Source: Ottelia alismoides (Eukaryota > Streptophyta > Magnoliopsida > Alismatales > Hydrocharitaceae). Taken from it: a stretch of DNA of 64,000 nucleotides. The notes under the pieces are model-generated. The model had not been told where the DNA came from and did not search any database. It saw nothing but the letters and a program-made list of their open reading frames with translations. The stretch spans positions 620,001 through 684,000 of the forward strand of contig JAZKJV010005753.1 in assembly GCA_037367405.1 (NCBI GenBank). Reading direction: 5' to 3'. The translations under genes were made by a program, and so were the position numbers. Below are positions 21,701 through 32,918 of this stretch, piece after piece. Every line of letters starts with the position of its first letter. Positions within the stretch are counted from its first letter, which is position 1.

Positions 21701-24700
21701 TGATGAATACCCATTCATCACTCTTTATTCTTTTATTTTATCTACAAAACCTATGCAAAACACATGTATGTTCTTGTAAATAGCCATAATTATCATTCAG
21801 CATGCATTGTGTAAAAATGAATAATTAGCATGTTTTTGTGCATAAATAAAAGAATAAAGAAATAAAAGAAAAAGAGGGAGATATTTAGAATAAATATTGA
21901 GCGACCTAATTCCAAGGGAGGGCTCAGCATGAGCCTGACCGCATAAAAACCCAAGTAGAGGGAGATAGGGAAGCTCATGGGGTGTACATACACCTATAAA
22001 TAAATAAAAATATTTTCCTCTTATTCAAAATAAAATGGATGTTTATTTATTTGTATATATTTGTAAATATAAAATCAAAACAAAAAAAATAATTAAAAAA
22101 AAATAAAATTCACATCATCATTGTACATAGACCATGTGTATGTAAACTACATATCTATTTATTTCTCCTTGTAAATAAATATTTAAAATTCAAAAAAATA
22201 TGTATATATTCCACAGTCCATAGTGTAAATAAATAAAATAAAAATTACAAAAATAAAATAAAAAGAAACAAAATAAAAACCAAAATCCACCTTGTATATA
22301 TACCATGTATGCACATAAATAAAACTATTTAATTCACCCTTGTAAATAATTAATAAAAATAAAATAAAAATACCCTATTATTTCGAATTTTATATTATAA
22401 ATAAAAAAAATAAAATTGGAATAAAATGTACAAAAATAAATAAATAAAAATCAAAAATAAAAAATACATATGTATATACCTGTATATAATAATAATAATT
22501 TGTAAATACCTAAAATATATTGAAAAAAGAAATAAAAATCACTAAAAATAGTTTAAAAATAAATAAACATTTTTCATGTTTTATGTTTTTCAAAAATATG
22601 TTATTTAGTATTTTTAAATGAATATCCAATTATTCAATAAAAGTTGGCTTCTGATTGGTCCACGGGGAACGTTGACCCCCGGTCAACAGCCCCCACCCCC
22701 CCGAACCACGTTGCGCAGATCCATGCCCTGATCCGTTTTTCACCCATTTTCCTGGCATGATCCGCTCGTCTTCAATCCAAAACCCCAGGCTTCGATTATC
22801 AATGATTCATCCGCGATCCACGCCCGCCTATCATCTTAGGGATCCGCTCCTCGGATTGCACACTCCACGACCATCTTGTCAGACCCTTTAGTCATATAAA
22901 GCTCCTCCTCCGGTAGCCTTTTCACATCATCTTTGGCCTTCCCCCTTGACGCCAGTGACCTCCTCCACCTCGCCTGAGTGACAGTTGCGCGAGAGAGTAG
23001 CAGCGAGGCTCGGGCAGTCGGAAGCCTCTTATCCGGCGATATCACCGCCGTGCCCCGCCGCAAGGTGCGCCAAACCTCGGGAAGTGACGATCCCTTGAGG
23101 CCATAACCCCTGGAGCTCCGCCAGCTCCAGCATAGTCGAATTCGCCCGCCAGGTAGCTTAGATTTCCTTTAGGTTAGTTTAGATTTAGGTTTTTCGATTT
23201 CAGCCCCTTTAGCTCCGCCGCCATCGCTCATCGTTTCCGACCACCCATCTGCCACTCTGACTCGCCGTTCACGTTCACCAGAATTCCCTCCATCTTCTCC
23301 GCCCTTCCATTCCCCCTGACTCGTCCCGGAGCAGGGCTACCGTCCTCTTCCATCGTCGCTTCGCCGGAGGACTCCACGCCACCTCATCTTTCATCTTCCG
23401 CGTGCTCTGACGGGTCGAGACAGTTTGCCCTCGACCCCGTGTTTCTCCTGTGCACGTCAGAACGTTAGAAGGACCTCATATGGAAGTCTACAGCTCGAGC
23501 ATAGGAGGTAGGCTCCACCTGCGTCGTCAGAGCTCCGCGGAGCTCCCCGGCGTCATCGGAGGAGCTTAGTAGCTGCGGACCATCGAGACGAAGATATCCC
23601 CCACTTCAGCATCTCTAGGGGACATCTCCACCGCGCGCATTGGGCCGGCGAAGTTCGTCGGCGTCGAGTTCTTGGAGATCGTCCGCCACCGTCCGATCAC
23701 CACCTCAGCCCAGTTCTAATCCCGATCGTTCGTCCACGCCAGCTCTTCTCCGTCGGATCTACCAGAGGTCTGATCTGGACCATCCACTCAGACGAAGAGG
23801 CACGATATAGCCATCACCGTCCGATCTCCATGTGCCCTCTTCTGAGCCGTTGATCTAGCGAGGGTTTACCCACACCGTACCTTAGCCGTCAGATCCTCCA
23901 CGTGGGAGGCCCTCAGCCGTCCAATCTGAGCGGGAGTTCTTAGAAGAGGCGTCACCGCTCCAGCACCGTTCGATCATCCACGTGGCAGCCCTTCAGCCCT
24001 CGGATAATAAGTGGGGTAAATTACTCTGAGGCCCCTTCTATTTTCGCATTTACTTCTTAGTCCTGTAAATATTTGTAGCCGTTGTTTTTATTTTGGAATA
24101 ATTTCACTTAGGACCTGAATCTTTTTGTATTTGCAATTTAGTCCTTGTCCACGTGTGCCACGTGCTTCGTCACGTGAATATTTGGAGAATTTGCATAGTA
24201 TGGGTTGTGTTTTTATGTGTTAATGAATGAAATATATGTCTTGATATTTGCATCCATGCCCCTGTGAACGTTTTATTCAACATGTGCTGAAATTGTTTGG
24301 GCATTTTGCACTTTCTTCCTTGGACTTTTAGCATGTGTTTTATTACATATAGGTACTTCCGTGCCCAGTACACGTGCCTTGCGCATGAGATATTGGAATT
24401 TTTGCACGAAGGACCTCAAACTTTCTGGATTTGTTACATTTTGGCCCCTGGACTTAGTTTTTCATACATTTAGGTCCCTGTGCACTATGAGCCTCTATTT
24501 TAATTAAATAAAATAGAAAATTAAGTCCAAATTTCGTGAAAATTGGACACGTGGCTCCTGCAACTGTGTAAAATTTTTACTAAAAAAATGGTACATTTTT
24601 TAGCTTTTTGGTATTTTTATAAATTCAAAACCTTCATTTTGCCTCTGTTCAGATTAGAAAATCCTAAGAAAATATAAAAACTCTCTTAAAAATACTAAAA

Positions 24701-25452
24701 AAAGGATTTGTTAATTTTGGTGTGCTTTATTTTCTGTGCAATTTTGGCTATTTTGGACTTATAAAAACCAGAAAAATTAAAAACACTTAAAAACTCATAA
24801 AAATTCTAGAAAACTATAGAAATACCTAAAAAATCACAATTTCTTTTGCTGAATTTTCTTCATTGTTTCTATTTATCATAAAAAATACCTTCAGGCTTTT
24901 TCAGGACCATTTTATATTTTAAATTGGTCTTTGAACCCTGGCTGGACAGTAGCTGAGTGTTTTTGCCTTGTTTGATTTTTAGAAAAAATATATAAAAATC
25001 AGAAAAACCTCAAAAATTCATCAAAAATGTAAAAAATCTAAAAAACATAAAAATATTTTTGTTTGAATTTTTGGAGCTTTTTAGAATGTGTAAATAATTA
25101 GTTAAAGTTGCCTTGTCTTGCCTTCTTATCATTTTCCTCATTTATTAAAAATTCAAAAAATATAAAAATCATTGAAAATCACTAAAAATATTTGTTTTTG
25201 TCTTATTGTATTGCTGACTACTTCGTATGCCGCAAGGCCAATTCGTGCTCCCTAAGTCCGACCCTAGGTGCTACACCAGGCTAATCTCATAGACAGGACC
25301 ACTATTTTGATTTTCTTTGATTTTATCTGCTTGATTGGTGGTTTGTTCCTCATATTTTCTTGATTGATCTGAGATCTCTTTCGATCCGGGTCGCAATGAC
25401 CCGAGTTTGATTATTTTATCTGATCCGGATTGAAAGAATTTTCGACTCATCA
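21701..25452 (+). repeat. Element A 3' LTR
   Basis: It matches 10907-14675 along its length with scattered substitutions and small indels, and the same ends (TGATGAATACCC..CTCATCA). It is followed by TSD gataa at 25453-25457. Confidence 0.95.
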
Positions 25453-25492
25453 GATAACGATAGTCTGCATGTCCTGATGGCGACTGCTACAA
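25453..25492 (-). pseudogene. 40-bp copia-1 remnant between elements A and B
   Basis: It consists of the A duplication (gataa, 25453-25457), 30 bp of unique copia-1 sequence, and the B duplication (tacaa, 25488-25492). On the minus strand the 30 bp join the protease end at 54477 upward to the integrase start at 10906 downward in a single frame. This proves that A and B are separate insertions into one ancestral frame. Confidence 0.9.
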
Positions 25493-26478
25493 TGACGAAC
25501 AGCAAAATCGGCCCCTTAAAAGTGCTGAATTAGCACTTGGAAATTATCGTAGTAGTCAAATTCGGGCTCATCAAAAGACCATCTGATTTAAATAAATCAA
25601 TCAAAATGAGATAGTCGTGATTTTTTTATTATTTTACTTGGTAAGATACCAAGGTCGAACTCAGGGACACGAGCCTTTCTCTAATTATCCTGATTTTTAT
25701 CTATTTAACTAAGTGTTGAGTTGGAGATTGATATAGGTCAAAGTATGCAAGACAATGCATTAAATAAATGAACATGCATTTTTTATTTGATTTTTATCAT
25801 GTAAATAAATGCGATGAGATGCAATGAAGATATGCCCGAGATAATAATTACTTGAGCCATTAAAAAAAGTCAAACCATTGTCAAATTAAGAAGCACTATT
25901 CATTTTAGTGGCAGTTAGGCATGAGCTACATGGGAAGCCAGGCATCTAGACAATAAAATAATGCATTAAAGTTCCTAGTGTCTAATCTCAATTTTAAGCA
26001 TGCCATTAGAAAGACAACGAGAAGAGCTCCTAAATGAAACTGAAATCACCTTAATCGGACATACGAGGCTCAAGATATACAATAAAGAAGACAGGGGCAT
26101 AACTGAAAGAAAACATGAAATAAAATTGCAAACTGGTCCCTGGGAGGGACTAAAATGCAATAAAGATAAAGTACAAGGCCTTCCCTGTAAATAAACCACA
26201 TGCGTGGGGGCATATTTGCAATTATTGAAACATGCAAGATTAAATATGCAAAAAGCCCCAGGCGCACGTAGTCTGCATGTGCTGTAAGGACCTGGTTGCG
26301 GAATGGAGAAGTCGGTGGCGCCTCTACGAAAATAACCCAGATCGCACGTGCTATGCTCGTGCTCTCCAGGTTCTGGTCTCTCGAAGGCTCGGCGGAGGCT
26401 TGGGGTGCTTCGGCTTAGGCTCGGGAACTCCAAGCCTATAGGTTCGGATGCTGAGGCTCGGAAGATCTCTGGCTCTGA
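25493..26478 (-). repeat. Element B 3' LTR, first part
   Basis: It matches 50021-50103 and then 51568-52484 of the right LTR; the ~1.46 kb at 50104-51567 is absent here. It is interrupted at 26478 by element C and resumes at 45047. Confidence 0.9.
26474..26478. other. Element C target-site duplication, left copy (tctga)
   Basis: The five bases tctga precede LTR start 26479 and recur at 45042-45046 after LTR end 45041. The uninterrupted version is in the other B LTR near 52477 (tttgacacgtggc). Confidence 0.95.
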
Positions 26479-28942
26479 TGATAAACGCAAATTATCGTAG
26501 GTCTAAAGAGTATGTCTCACACAAGGCGGAGACAACCGATGTCGATGCGGCGACCCACAATAAAGTGTATTTAATCAACAATTAACCCACACTAAAGATC
26601 AACAAATTAGAACTAATGTGGAGTCAAAATTTATTTTTAACTCTGCACAAATGGTGTATAGTGACAAGTATGCAGAGAGTTCGAACACAGGGAGCAAGCA
26701 GGGTAATTCAAGCAAATGTAAGCACAAGTGTGTGTGTGTAAAGTGTCTACACTAAGCAAGCAAGGAAAGAAATTTTTGTGGGTTTTTAATTTTTTTTATT
26801 ATTTTTTTTAATTTAATTTCTGATTTTGTATTTTTATTCTTAATTTTCTGATTTTTACAATTTTATATTTTATATTTTTCTTTTTCTTTTTCAATATTGG
26901 AATTTAAAGACAATGGAATAAAAGACAAGATAGAATATTTATAAAACTAAGTGAGATTTACCAAAAATTCAGAAACAAATTGTTTTTAGTCTTTTTAGGG
27001 TTTTTTACTGTTTTTGTGATTTTTGGAAAATTTTCAAGGTGTTTTTGGTATTTTTAAATACTGAAATAAAGCAAAACAGTGCAAATAAGGCTGGCTGTGA
27101 ATAAAATGAGATTTAAAAATAACAACCAGTAGCTCAAAATTTTCACACTATTTTTCAAATAAGAAGGACAAAATAGGGAACACACAGAAACTAAGTTTTT
27201 GATTTTTGGAGTTTTCTACTATTTTATATATATTTTTGAAGTTTTTGAGTGTTTTTAAATTTTTAAGGTTTTTCTTTTGAGATTTTTAGTGATTTTTGGA
27301 TTGACACTAAAATAGATTAAAGTAGACACTAGGTGATTTTTTTTTGGAATTTTTGGAGGTGTTTTAATATTTTTTTTGGTATTTTCTAAGCTAGACAGTG
27401 CACAAAAAGGATGTTTTTGATTTTTAATAAATGTGCAAATAGAATAAAATCAAAAACTAAATGTGTGGCGTTAAAGTACACATGTCCAGATGCTGAAGTC
27501 TATTTTTGTGGAATTTTTGGGCTTAAAATGATCATTCAAATAAATCCAACAAGCATCCAAACATTAAACAGTCCTGGCAAGGGTATAAGTGCAAATATTA
27601 AAACATCCAGGGGCATACATGCAATTTTTCCACAAAAGTTTACACTCAAACTTGCATTTAAAGGATTAAAACCAAATAGGCAAACCCGCAAGGGTATCTG
27701 AGCAATTTACCCACCAAAGTGCGTGACTCGCACGCGCCTGGAAGGGGTATCTTTGCAATATCACAAAGTTCCAAGGGGTTCAATGCAATTTCTCCAAAAT
27801 ATTACAACTTAAAGCAAACATTCATGGACTTAAGCGAAATAAATAAACCCCAGGGGGGGTCCCTGCAAAATACCCAGCCCCCTCACGCGCACGGGCACGT
27901 GAGGTGACGTGGATTGGACCTCAGTGCAAATAAGAAAACTACGGGGTTCTAAGTGCAAATATTACAGAAATATTTAAACTACGCAACACAGTTTTTGGAC
28001 TGAATAGAAATTACAAAATAGGCGGGGGTTGACTGCAAAATACCCTCGCTTAGGCGCTCTGGAGGTGACGCGTGGCGCGCATCCAACGGCTGGCGACGAT
28101 GGACGATCCAACGGCGGGAAGCGGGCCACTTATCCACGTGGCAGCACGAGAGCGGCCGATGACGGTTGGCGTGTGCGGCCTGGATTAGATCTTCCTTGGT
28201 GGATCGGACGGTCGAAGCGAAGGATGATCCAACGGCCAACACGCGAACTGGAGCTGCGGCTCGATCGGACGGTGGAGACGCGAGGAGGAAGAACAGGGAC
28301 GAAGGCCGGCGAAGGCGAACTTCCCCGGCTCCGATCTCGCTTCTCCGGCGATGAATAGGCTCCAAAATGGAGCTGCAGACTCCTGGGAGGTCTCTCTATG
28401 GACTGGAGGGCTCAGATTCGCCGGAGGAGCATCGAGGTGCGGGCGCGAAGGCGGCGGAGCTCTACGCTCCAGGTATCTCCGGCGATGAATCAAAACGGCC
28501 TTCCAGGTGCGTTCAAAGCTCCTTGACCTGCAAAAAGTGGTGAGAAGGCCCAGGGCAAATTGCCTGGACCTCGCGGGGACCTAATCGAAGCGCGAAGGGG
28601 AGTGGTCGACGGTCGCCGGAGGTGCGCTCCGGCGAGGATGTTGGGATTGGCGAAGTACGCTATGAAACTCACAAATTTTTTGGGGTTTTTGATCTTTAAG
28701 CTAACAGGAATAAGATGCACGAAAGAAAGATGCGGGTGGAAGCCCTCGATGGCCGGAACCAGAGGAGAAAAGGTTACCTCGACCGCCGGGTTGCGGGAGG
28801 TGGTGGAGGCTCCCTCGACTTCGCGCGCCTAGGCTGAAGGGCTGGCGATGGAGCTGTCACCTCCACGGAGCTCAGGAGCACAAAGGTGGCGCAGAAGGGT
28901 GGACCGAAGGGACTCAACCGAGGGGAGGAATATGAGGGTTCT

Positions 28943-28950
28943 TATTTAAA
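28943..28950 (-). promoter_or_regulatory. Candidate TATA box, element C 3' LTR
   Basis: TTTAAATA on the minus strand, about 210 bp downstream (element sense) of the U3 palindromes at 29157-29213. The copy in the 5' LTR, which would drive transcription of the element, is at 43614-43621. Confidence 0.45.
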
Positions 28951-29156
28951 GCGTGGCGAGGGCGTGACTTTGGGAGCAAGAGCACGCGCGCATGATGAAG
29001 ATTTTGCGTGATTTGGGAGCATGGCGTGGCTCAGCGATGATCGGGGAAGAATTCCCAAGAAGGAATCGAGGGGAGAAGACGAAGAGAATAGGCTCGGAAA
29101 TTGGGTGAAATCGGGCTCAAATCGGGCTGTCAGAAGGTGGCAGGCTTTGGTCGGGG

Positions 29157-29213
29157 GAGTTGACCGGGGTCAACTCTAGACCGCACCTGGTTGGTCCACG
29201 TGGACCAACCAGG
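29157..29213 (-). promoter_or_regulatory. Element C U3 palindromes: G-box and paired W-boxes
   Basis: Positions 29186-29213 form a perfect 28-bp palindrome (14-bp arms) centred on the G-box CACGTG, with TTGG/CCAA in its arms. Positions 29157-29176 form a second palindrome, GAGTTGACC-GG-GGTCAACTC, made of two inverted W-box cores. The 5' LTR copy is at 43828-43884. Confidence 0.7.
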
Positions 29214-30370
29214 AAAAAGCCCCGGAAATTGTTTTATTAAATCATTTAAAAATAGAAATAGGTTGAATTAAATTATAGTTATAAAATAAAAAATGTTTAA
29301 TTTTTTATGTAGTATTTTATTCTGATTTTTATTTATTTTTATGACTTATATTTTTACAAGTTACCTTTTTAACCCTATATAGGTATATTATTTATATATT
29401 TTAGTATTTTATTTTTATTTTGTGTCTTTTAATTTATTTATTTTTGCTTATTATTTTATAAAAACATAAAGTACTTTTATGTACATAAATATATTTTTAT
29501 TTTTTTTTTCTGATATGTTTTGTATATTTAATAGAATACAAGTATTATTTGTATAGGTATATGTATAGGCAGTATACCTATGTATCCTTTATACAAGTAT
29601 TTTTATTTTGTGATTTCTTTGCATTTTTATTCTGGTTTTAATGTACATATATATTATAAGTAATATATACATAATTATAAAAATATAAACATGCAAGAAT
29701 AATGAATAAAGAATAAATTGAATATTTTTAATCTGTACAAGTATACAATGAGGGTCCAACAGTCAACTTTCAAACCGTAGCTCCGCCAAATGCGAAACCA
29801 CCACCATTGGATAGATTATTTTATTCTATATACAATTAAAGGTGAGTAGGCTGCATTTGGAGTTTTTATTTGTGAGATACAGGTCTGGGAAGTTGGCATT
29901 CTGGATTTTTATTCAGACCATAACTTTTTATCTGTACATTATTTTTCTGTGAAATCAATTTTGTATTTTTCTTTATTTTATTATCTACAACTTTAATGTA
30001 CAAAGTTTCTTTATTTGATGTATAAAAAGTGGAACCAAAAATAGGTCCCAAAAAGAATAAAGAATGAATAAAATGTATAGGTATTTTATCTGTGTTCCTG
30101 ACCTTATCTCCCCCTACTTTATTCCTTGTCGACCTATTCATCAAGATGCCTAGGTCTCGGGGGTTTAGGTCATAAAATATTTACAATATTTTATTCTTTT
30201 TCTTTTCTTTATTTATTCTATAATTTTGGCCTTAATTACAGTATTTTATACACTATTTAGATGCACATGCATGAATGCTAAGATGATGATTTTAATGCTA
30301 TTTACAGGCATTTGCTAGGGTTTTTGGTGCCAAAATGATAGAATAAAGATGATGAAATGTGGATTCATCA

Positions 30371-30406
30371 TCCCCCTATACTTTACCTTTGCTAGTCCCT
30401 AGCAAA
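30371..30406 (-). other. Element C polypurine tract with upstream hairpin
   Basis: On the minus strand AAGTATAGGGGGA (30371-30383) directly precedes the 3' LTR. A perfect hairpin (TTTGCTAG, 3-nt loop, CTAGCAAA; 30388-30406) lies just upstream. Confidence 0.88.
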
Positions 30407-32383
30407 CACTTATGCAATAAGTGCAAAAGAAAAAGAAAGAAAAGAAAAAGAAGAAAATTGGATAAAGTTTAATTATCAAACTTGTCTTCACAAAATCAAA
30501 GTTTGGAGCTTAAGTCGGACCTTTGGAATTTTAGTGCGGTCGGAACCTTAATGAGAACCAAGTTTGAAATCCAACAGTCCTTGAGAGTCCCAAAACTCTG
30601 TCCAAGTCTCCTCAATAGCCAGGTCAGAAATACTTCAACTCATACGCAAACTCTTATGACTATGAATCTGACTCGTACAGTGTAAGTGATATGTAGCTCC
30701 CCACCTCAGAAGTGACAAAGAAACAACCTTCCCCAACCTGGTAACTCTAATGCCTCGGTCTAGCAACTCTTTCCTCGAGAAGCGGGGTATTCCCTTCTAA
30801 GTTCAAGTGCAACCGGCTCAAGAAGAGGGGGAAGAAGTATAGACTTTTGGGAGCTCAACCAGTGTAGCTAAGTCTCCCGCTGCAAGCTTCATGAGATGTA
30901 ACGTGGATACCATAAGCTTTTGCTTTATTGGACTATATACACTCCGGTGGGGTTATTAAATTTTCAATCCGACCCACCAATTTTTTGGAGTTCTTTTGCA
31001 TTTTTGCATTTTTTTTCAGTACTTCTGTACAGCATATCTACATGGTGCAGCATATATACAAGAAATTTTCCTCTTGAGCCAGTAGACTATCCCTCTCTTG
31101 AAGCTTTATTACAACCCACGGCTTCTGTCTTTAGCCTTCATCACCACTAGACCAAGTTGAGGTGCACTTCCTTCACTATAAGAAGAAGAGAGGTTCCGCC
31201 TAGAAGTACTACCCTCATATGCTACCCCAAGCCAAAGGAGACTGCCTCCTCACCACCTCATCCATGGAGAGCTATGTGAAAGGTGCAGGTGTCCAAGTTA
31301 GGTCATTATCAACAAGAGTCGTGCGTGTGCTCCGAAATACTCTACTTAGGCAGTCAAGAATCCATTGAACCAAGTCTCGTGATCCTCAAAGAATTAAGTC
31401 AACTAGACCTGAAGTACCTCAAACCCAGTTCCTATAAGGTTCCTGTTATTAGGTAGATTTTAAGGTCCAATCAAGCTCCAATCTCCGGATTTTACTTAGA
31501 CTTGTTCAACTATCAAACTCAATCCGAAAAATGCTCATGCCATGCAATGCTATGCAGAAAATATTTTTGTGATGCAATTTTCAAGATTTTGAACTTTTTA
31601 TGGATTTTTGAAAAGATGATGCATGCGTATGCAGATGCATTTTTTTGTATTTTTCACAAAGATTTTTCAAATGTTTTTGGATTTTCATTTTGCAAATGTT
31701 TTTGGGATTTTTGAAAAGAAAGAAGAAAAAAAGAAAAAAAAAGTTTTGGCTAAAAACTAGGTGAAAATATGTACACGGGAGTGCTTCTTATATGTACAAG
31801 AAGTGGATTTTAAGAATTTACAAGGGTAAGTGATCAATTTTATACAAAAAGTGGCTTTTAAGAAGTGGATTTTGGTGTGATGTTAGTATTCCTCAAACTT
31901 ATTTGACACCAGCTTTTCAAACAATTTTTTGAAAACTATAGTCCAAAATAATTTTTACAAACATGTACACACATTTGAAAATTATTATGCAAAGGCTTTC
32001 AAAACAGTATATATATAGGTTTTTCAAATATTTTTGCAACCATTTTTCAAACCATTTGCAAATCATTTTTCAAACATTTTATTTCACACAAAGAAAATAA
32101 ATTTTACAAATCACACATTTTTACACAGGTTGAAAACATGTAACATAACATTTTCAAAATAGTTTTCAATAGATGTTCACAACGATTTTCAAACTATTTT
32201 TCAAACATTTTGCAAAAAACATTTTCACCTGATTTATTAATCAGTATATACAAAAAGAATTTGAAGAATAACCACATCTTTTTATTAAGGATTTTTAATG
32301 AATTTTAAGGAATTATTAGCCATATTTATTAGGAAAATACGAAAGTACGAGTTATGGCTAAAGTATATACACAGTATATACGA
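30407..32383 (-). other. Element C 3' untranslated region
   Basis: About 2 kb between the polypurine tract and the hairpin array. It contains a ~600-bp block (about 30660-31275) shared with element A (about 20760-21420, reversed) and an A+T-rich part rich in 'tttcaaa'. An envelope-like frame would be expected here in many Athila elements, but none is present in the sense direction. Confidence 0.7.
30920..31150 (+). CDS. Antisense open frame in element C 3' region, 76 aa
   Basis: Antisense to element C and homologous to the element A frame at 20729-21223. IYTPVGLL, FQSDPP, FWSSF, PLEPVDYPS and EALLQPTASVF align. A TAG stops it where A has a Gln codon (LHHH-stop versus LHNHQ). Beyond the stop the same frame remains readable to about 31265 with the same residues as A. 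It is either a decayed accessory frame or an accidental one. Confidence 0.3.
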   Translation: MLYWTIYTPVGLLNFQSDPPIFWSSFAFLHFFSVLLYSISTWCSIYTRNFPLEPVDYPSLEALLQPTASVFSLHHH

Positions 32384-32733
32384 CCCCCCTATACTTAGCT
32401 TGAGCTATGTCCTCATAGATCGGAGAGAAAAGATAAGACATAACTCGTACTAAGTATAGGCAAGTCTAAAGAATGAATGAATCAATGAATAAGAAGTCGA
32501 CCGTCCCCCCTATACTTAGGATCAAATAATCCTAAGTATAGCAGACTGTACACAACGCAGGGAGGGTCAAGGGTGGGAATGAACAGATCGTACTCAGATT
32601 GTCTCCCCCTATACTTAGGGTAAGATGCCCCTAAGTATAGACAAGAAGAGAAGACAATGGAGAGGATCAAAGAATGGAAATACTCGGGGTGCACACCCCC
32701 CTATACTTAGGACAAAGTACGTCCTAAGTCTGG
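32384..32733 (-). repeat. Element C array of four polypurine-tract hairpins
   Basis: Units lie at 32384-32460 (long form), 32505-32541, 32605-32640 and 32696-32733, starting about 185 bp after the pol stop. On the plus strand they read CCCCCTATACTTAGG-loop-CCTAAGTATAG, so in element sense each ends in the G run, as in A. Stem tips pair in each: GGAT/ATCC, GGG/CCC, GGAC/GTCC. The outer arm of the last unit is decayed (CTAAGTCTGG). Confidence 0.92.
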
Positions 32734-32918
32734 GGAACTGTCTACAAGGGCGGCACCTTTTTCATAGATAAAGAAGATAGAGATGGAAAAGAAGAAAAGA
32801 AGAAAAGAAGAAAATGACTCAACAGATGAAAGTGATATGAACAGATGGATCTGTACAGCGGCAGATGGAGTTGATCACCATGTATAAGATGTAGATGATG
32901 AGAGTTAAAGGACACATC

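Larger units (their letters stand above)
10907..25452 (+). mobile_element. Element A: non-autonomous Athila-like Ty3/gypsy element
   Basis: A 14.5 kb plus-strand element with two long LTRs (3769 and 3752 bp), a perfect 5-bp duplication, a primer site at 14679 and a polypurine tract ending at 21700. Inside are a leader, a broken gag (16014-18015), a non-coding stretch, a hairpin array (19630-20089) and a 3' region with an antisense frame. No protease, RT, RNase H or integrase sequence was recognised, so it would need enzymes in trans. Element C shares its leader, gag core, hairpins and 3' region. The LTRs differ by many substitutions and small indels, so A is older than C. Confidence 0.93.
26479..30370 (-). 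repeat. Element C 3' LTR
   Basis: Plus-strand ends TGATAAACGC and GATTCATCA. A G+C-rich block (about 28020-29215) is flanked by A+T-rich DNA. The many short frames in it (for example 27979-28365 and 28029-28358) recur identically in the other LTR because the LTRs are near-identical, not because they code. No gene is called. Confidence 0.96.

Noticed and set aside
27979..28832. Cluster of overlapping frames of 60-130 codons on both strands, repeated at 42650-43503
   Set aside because: They lie in the G+C-rich block of the element C LTRs. They recur because the LTRs are near-identical, match no family, and run on both strands as expected of high G+C.
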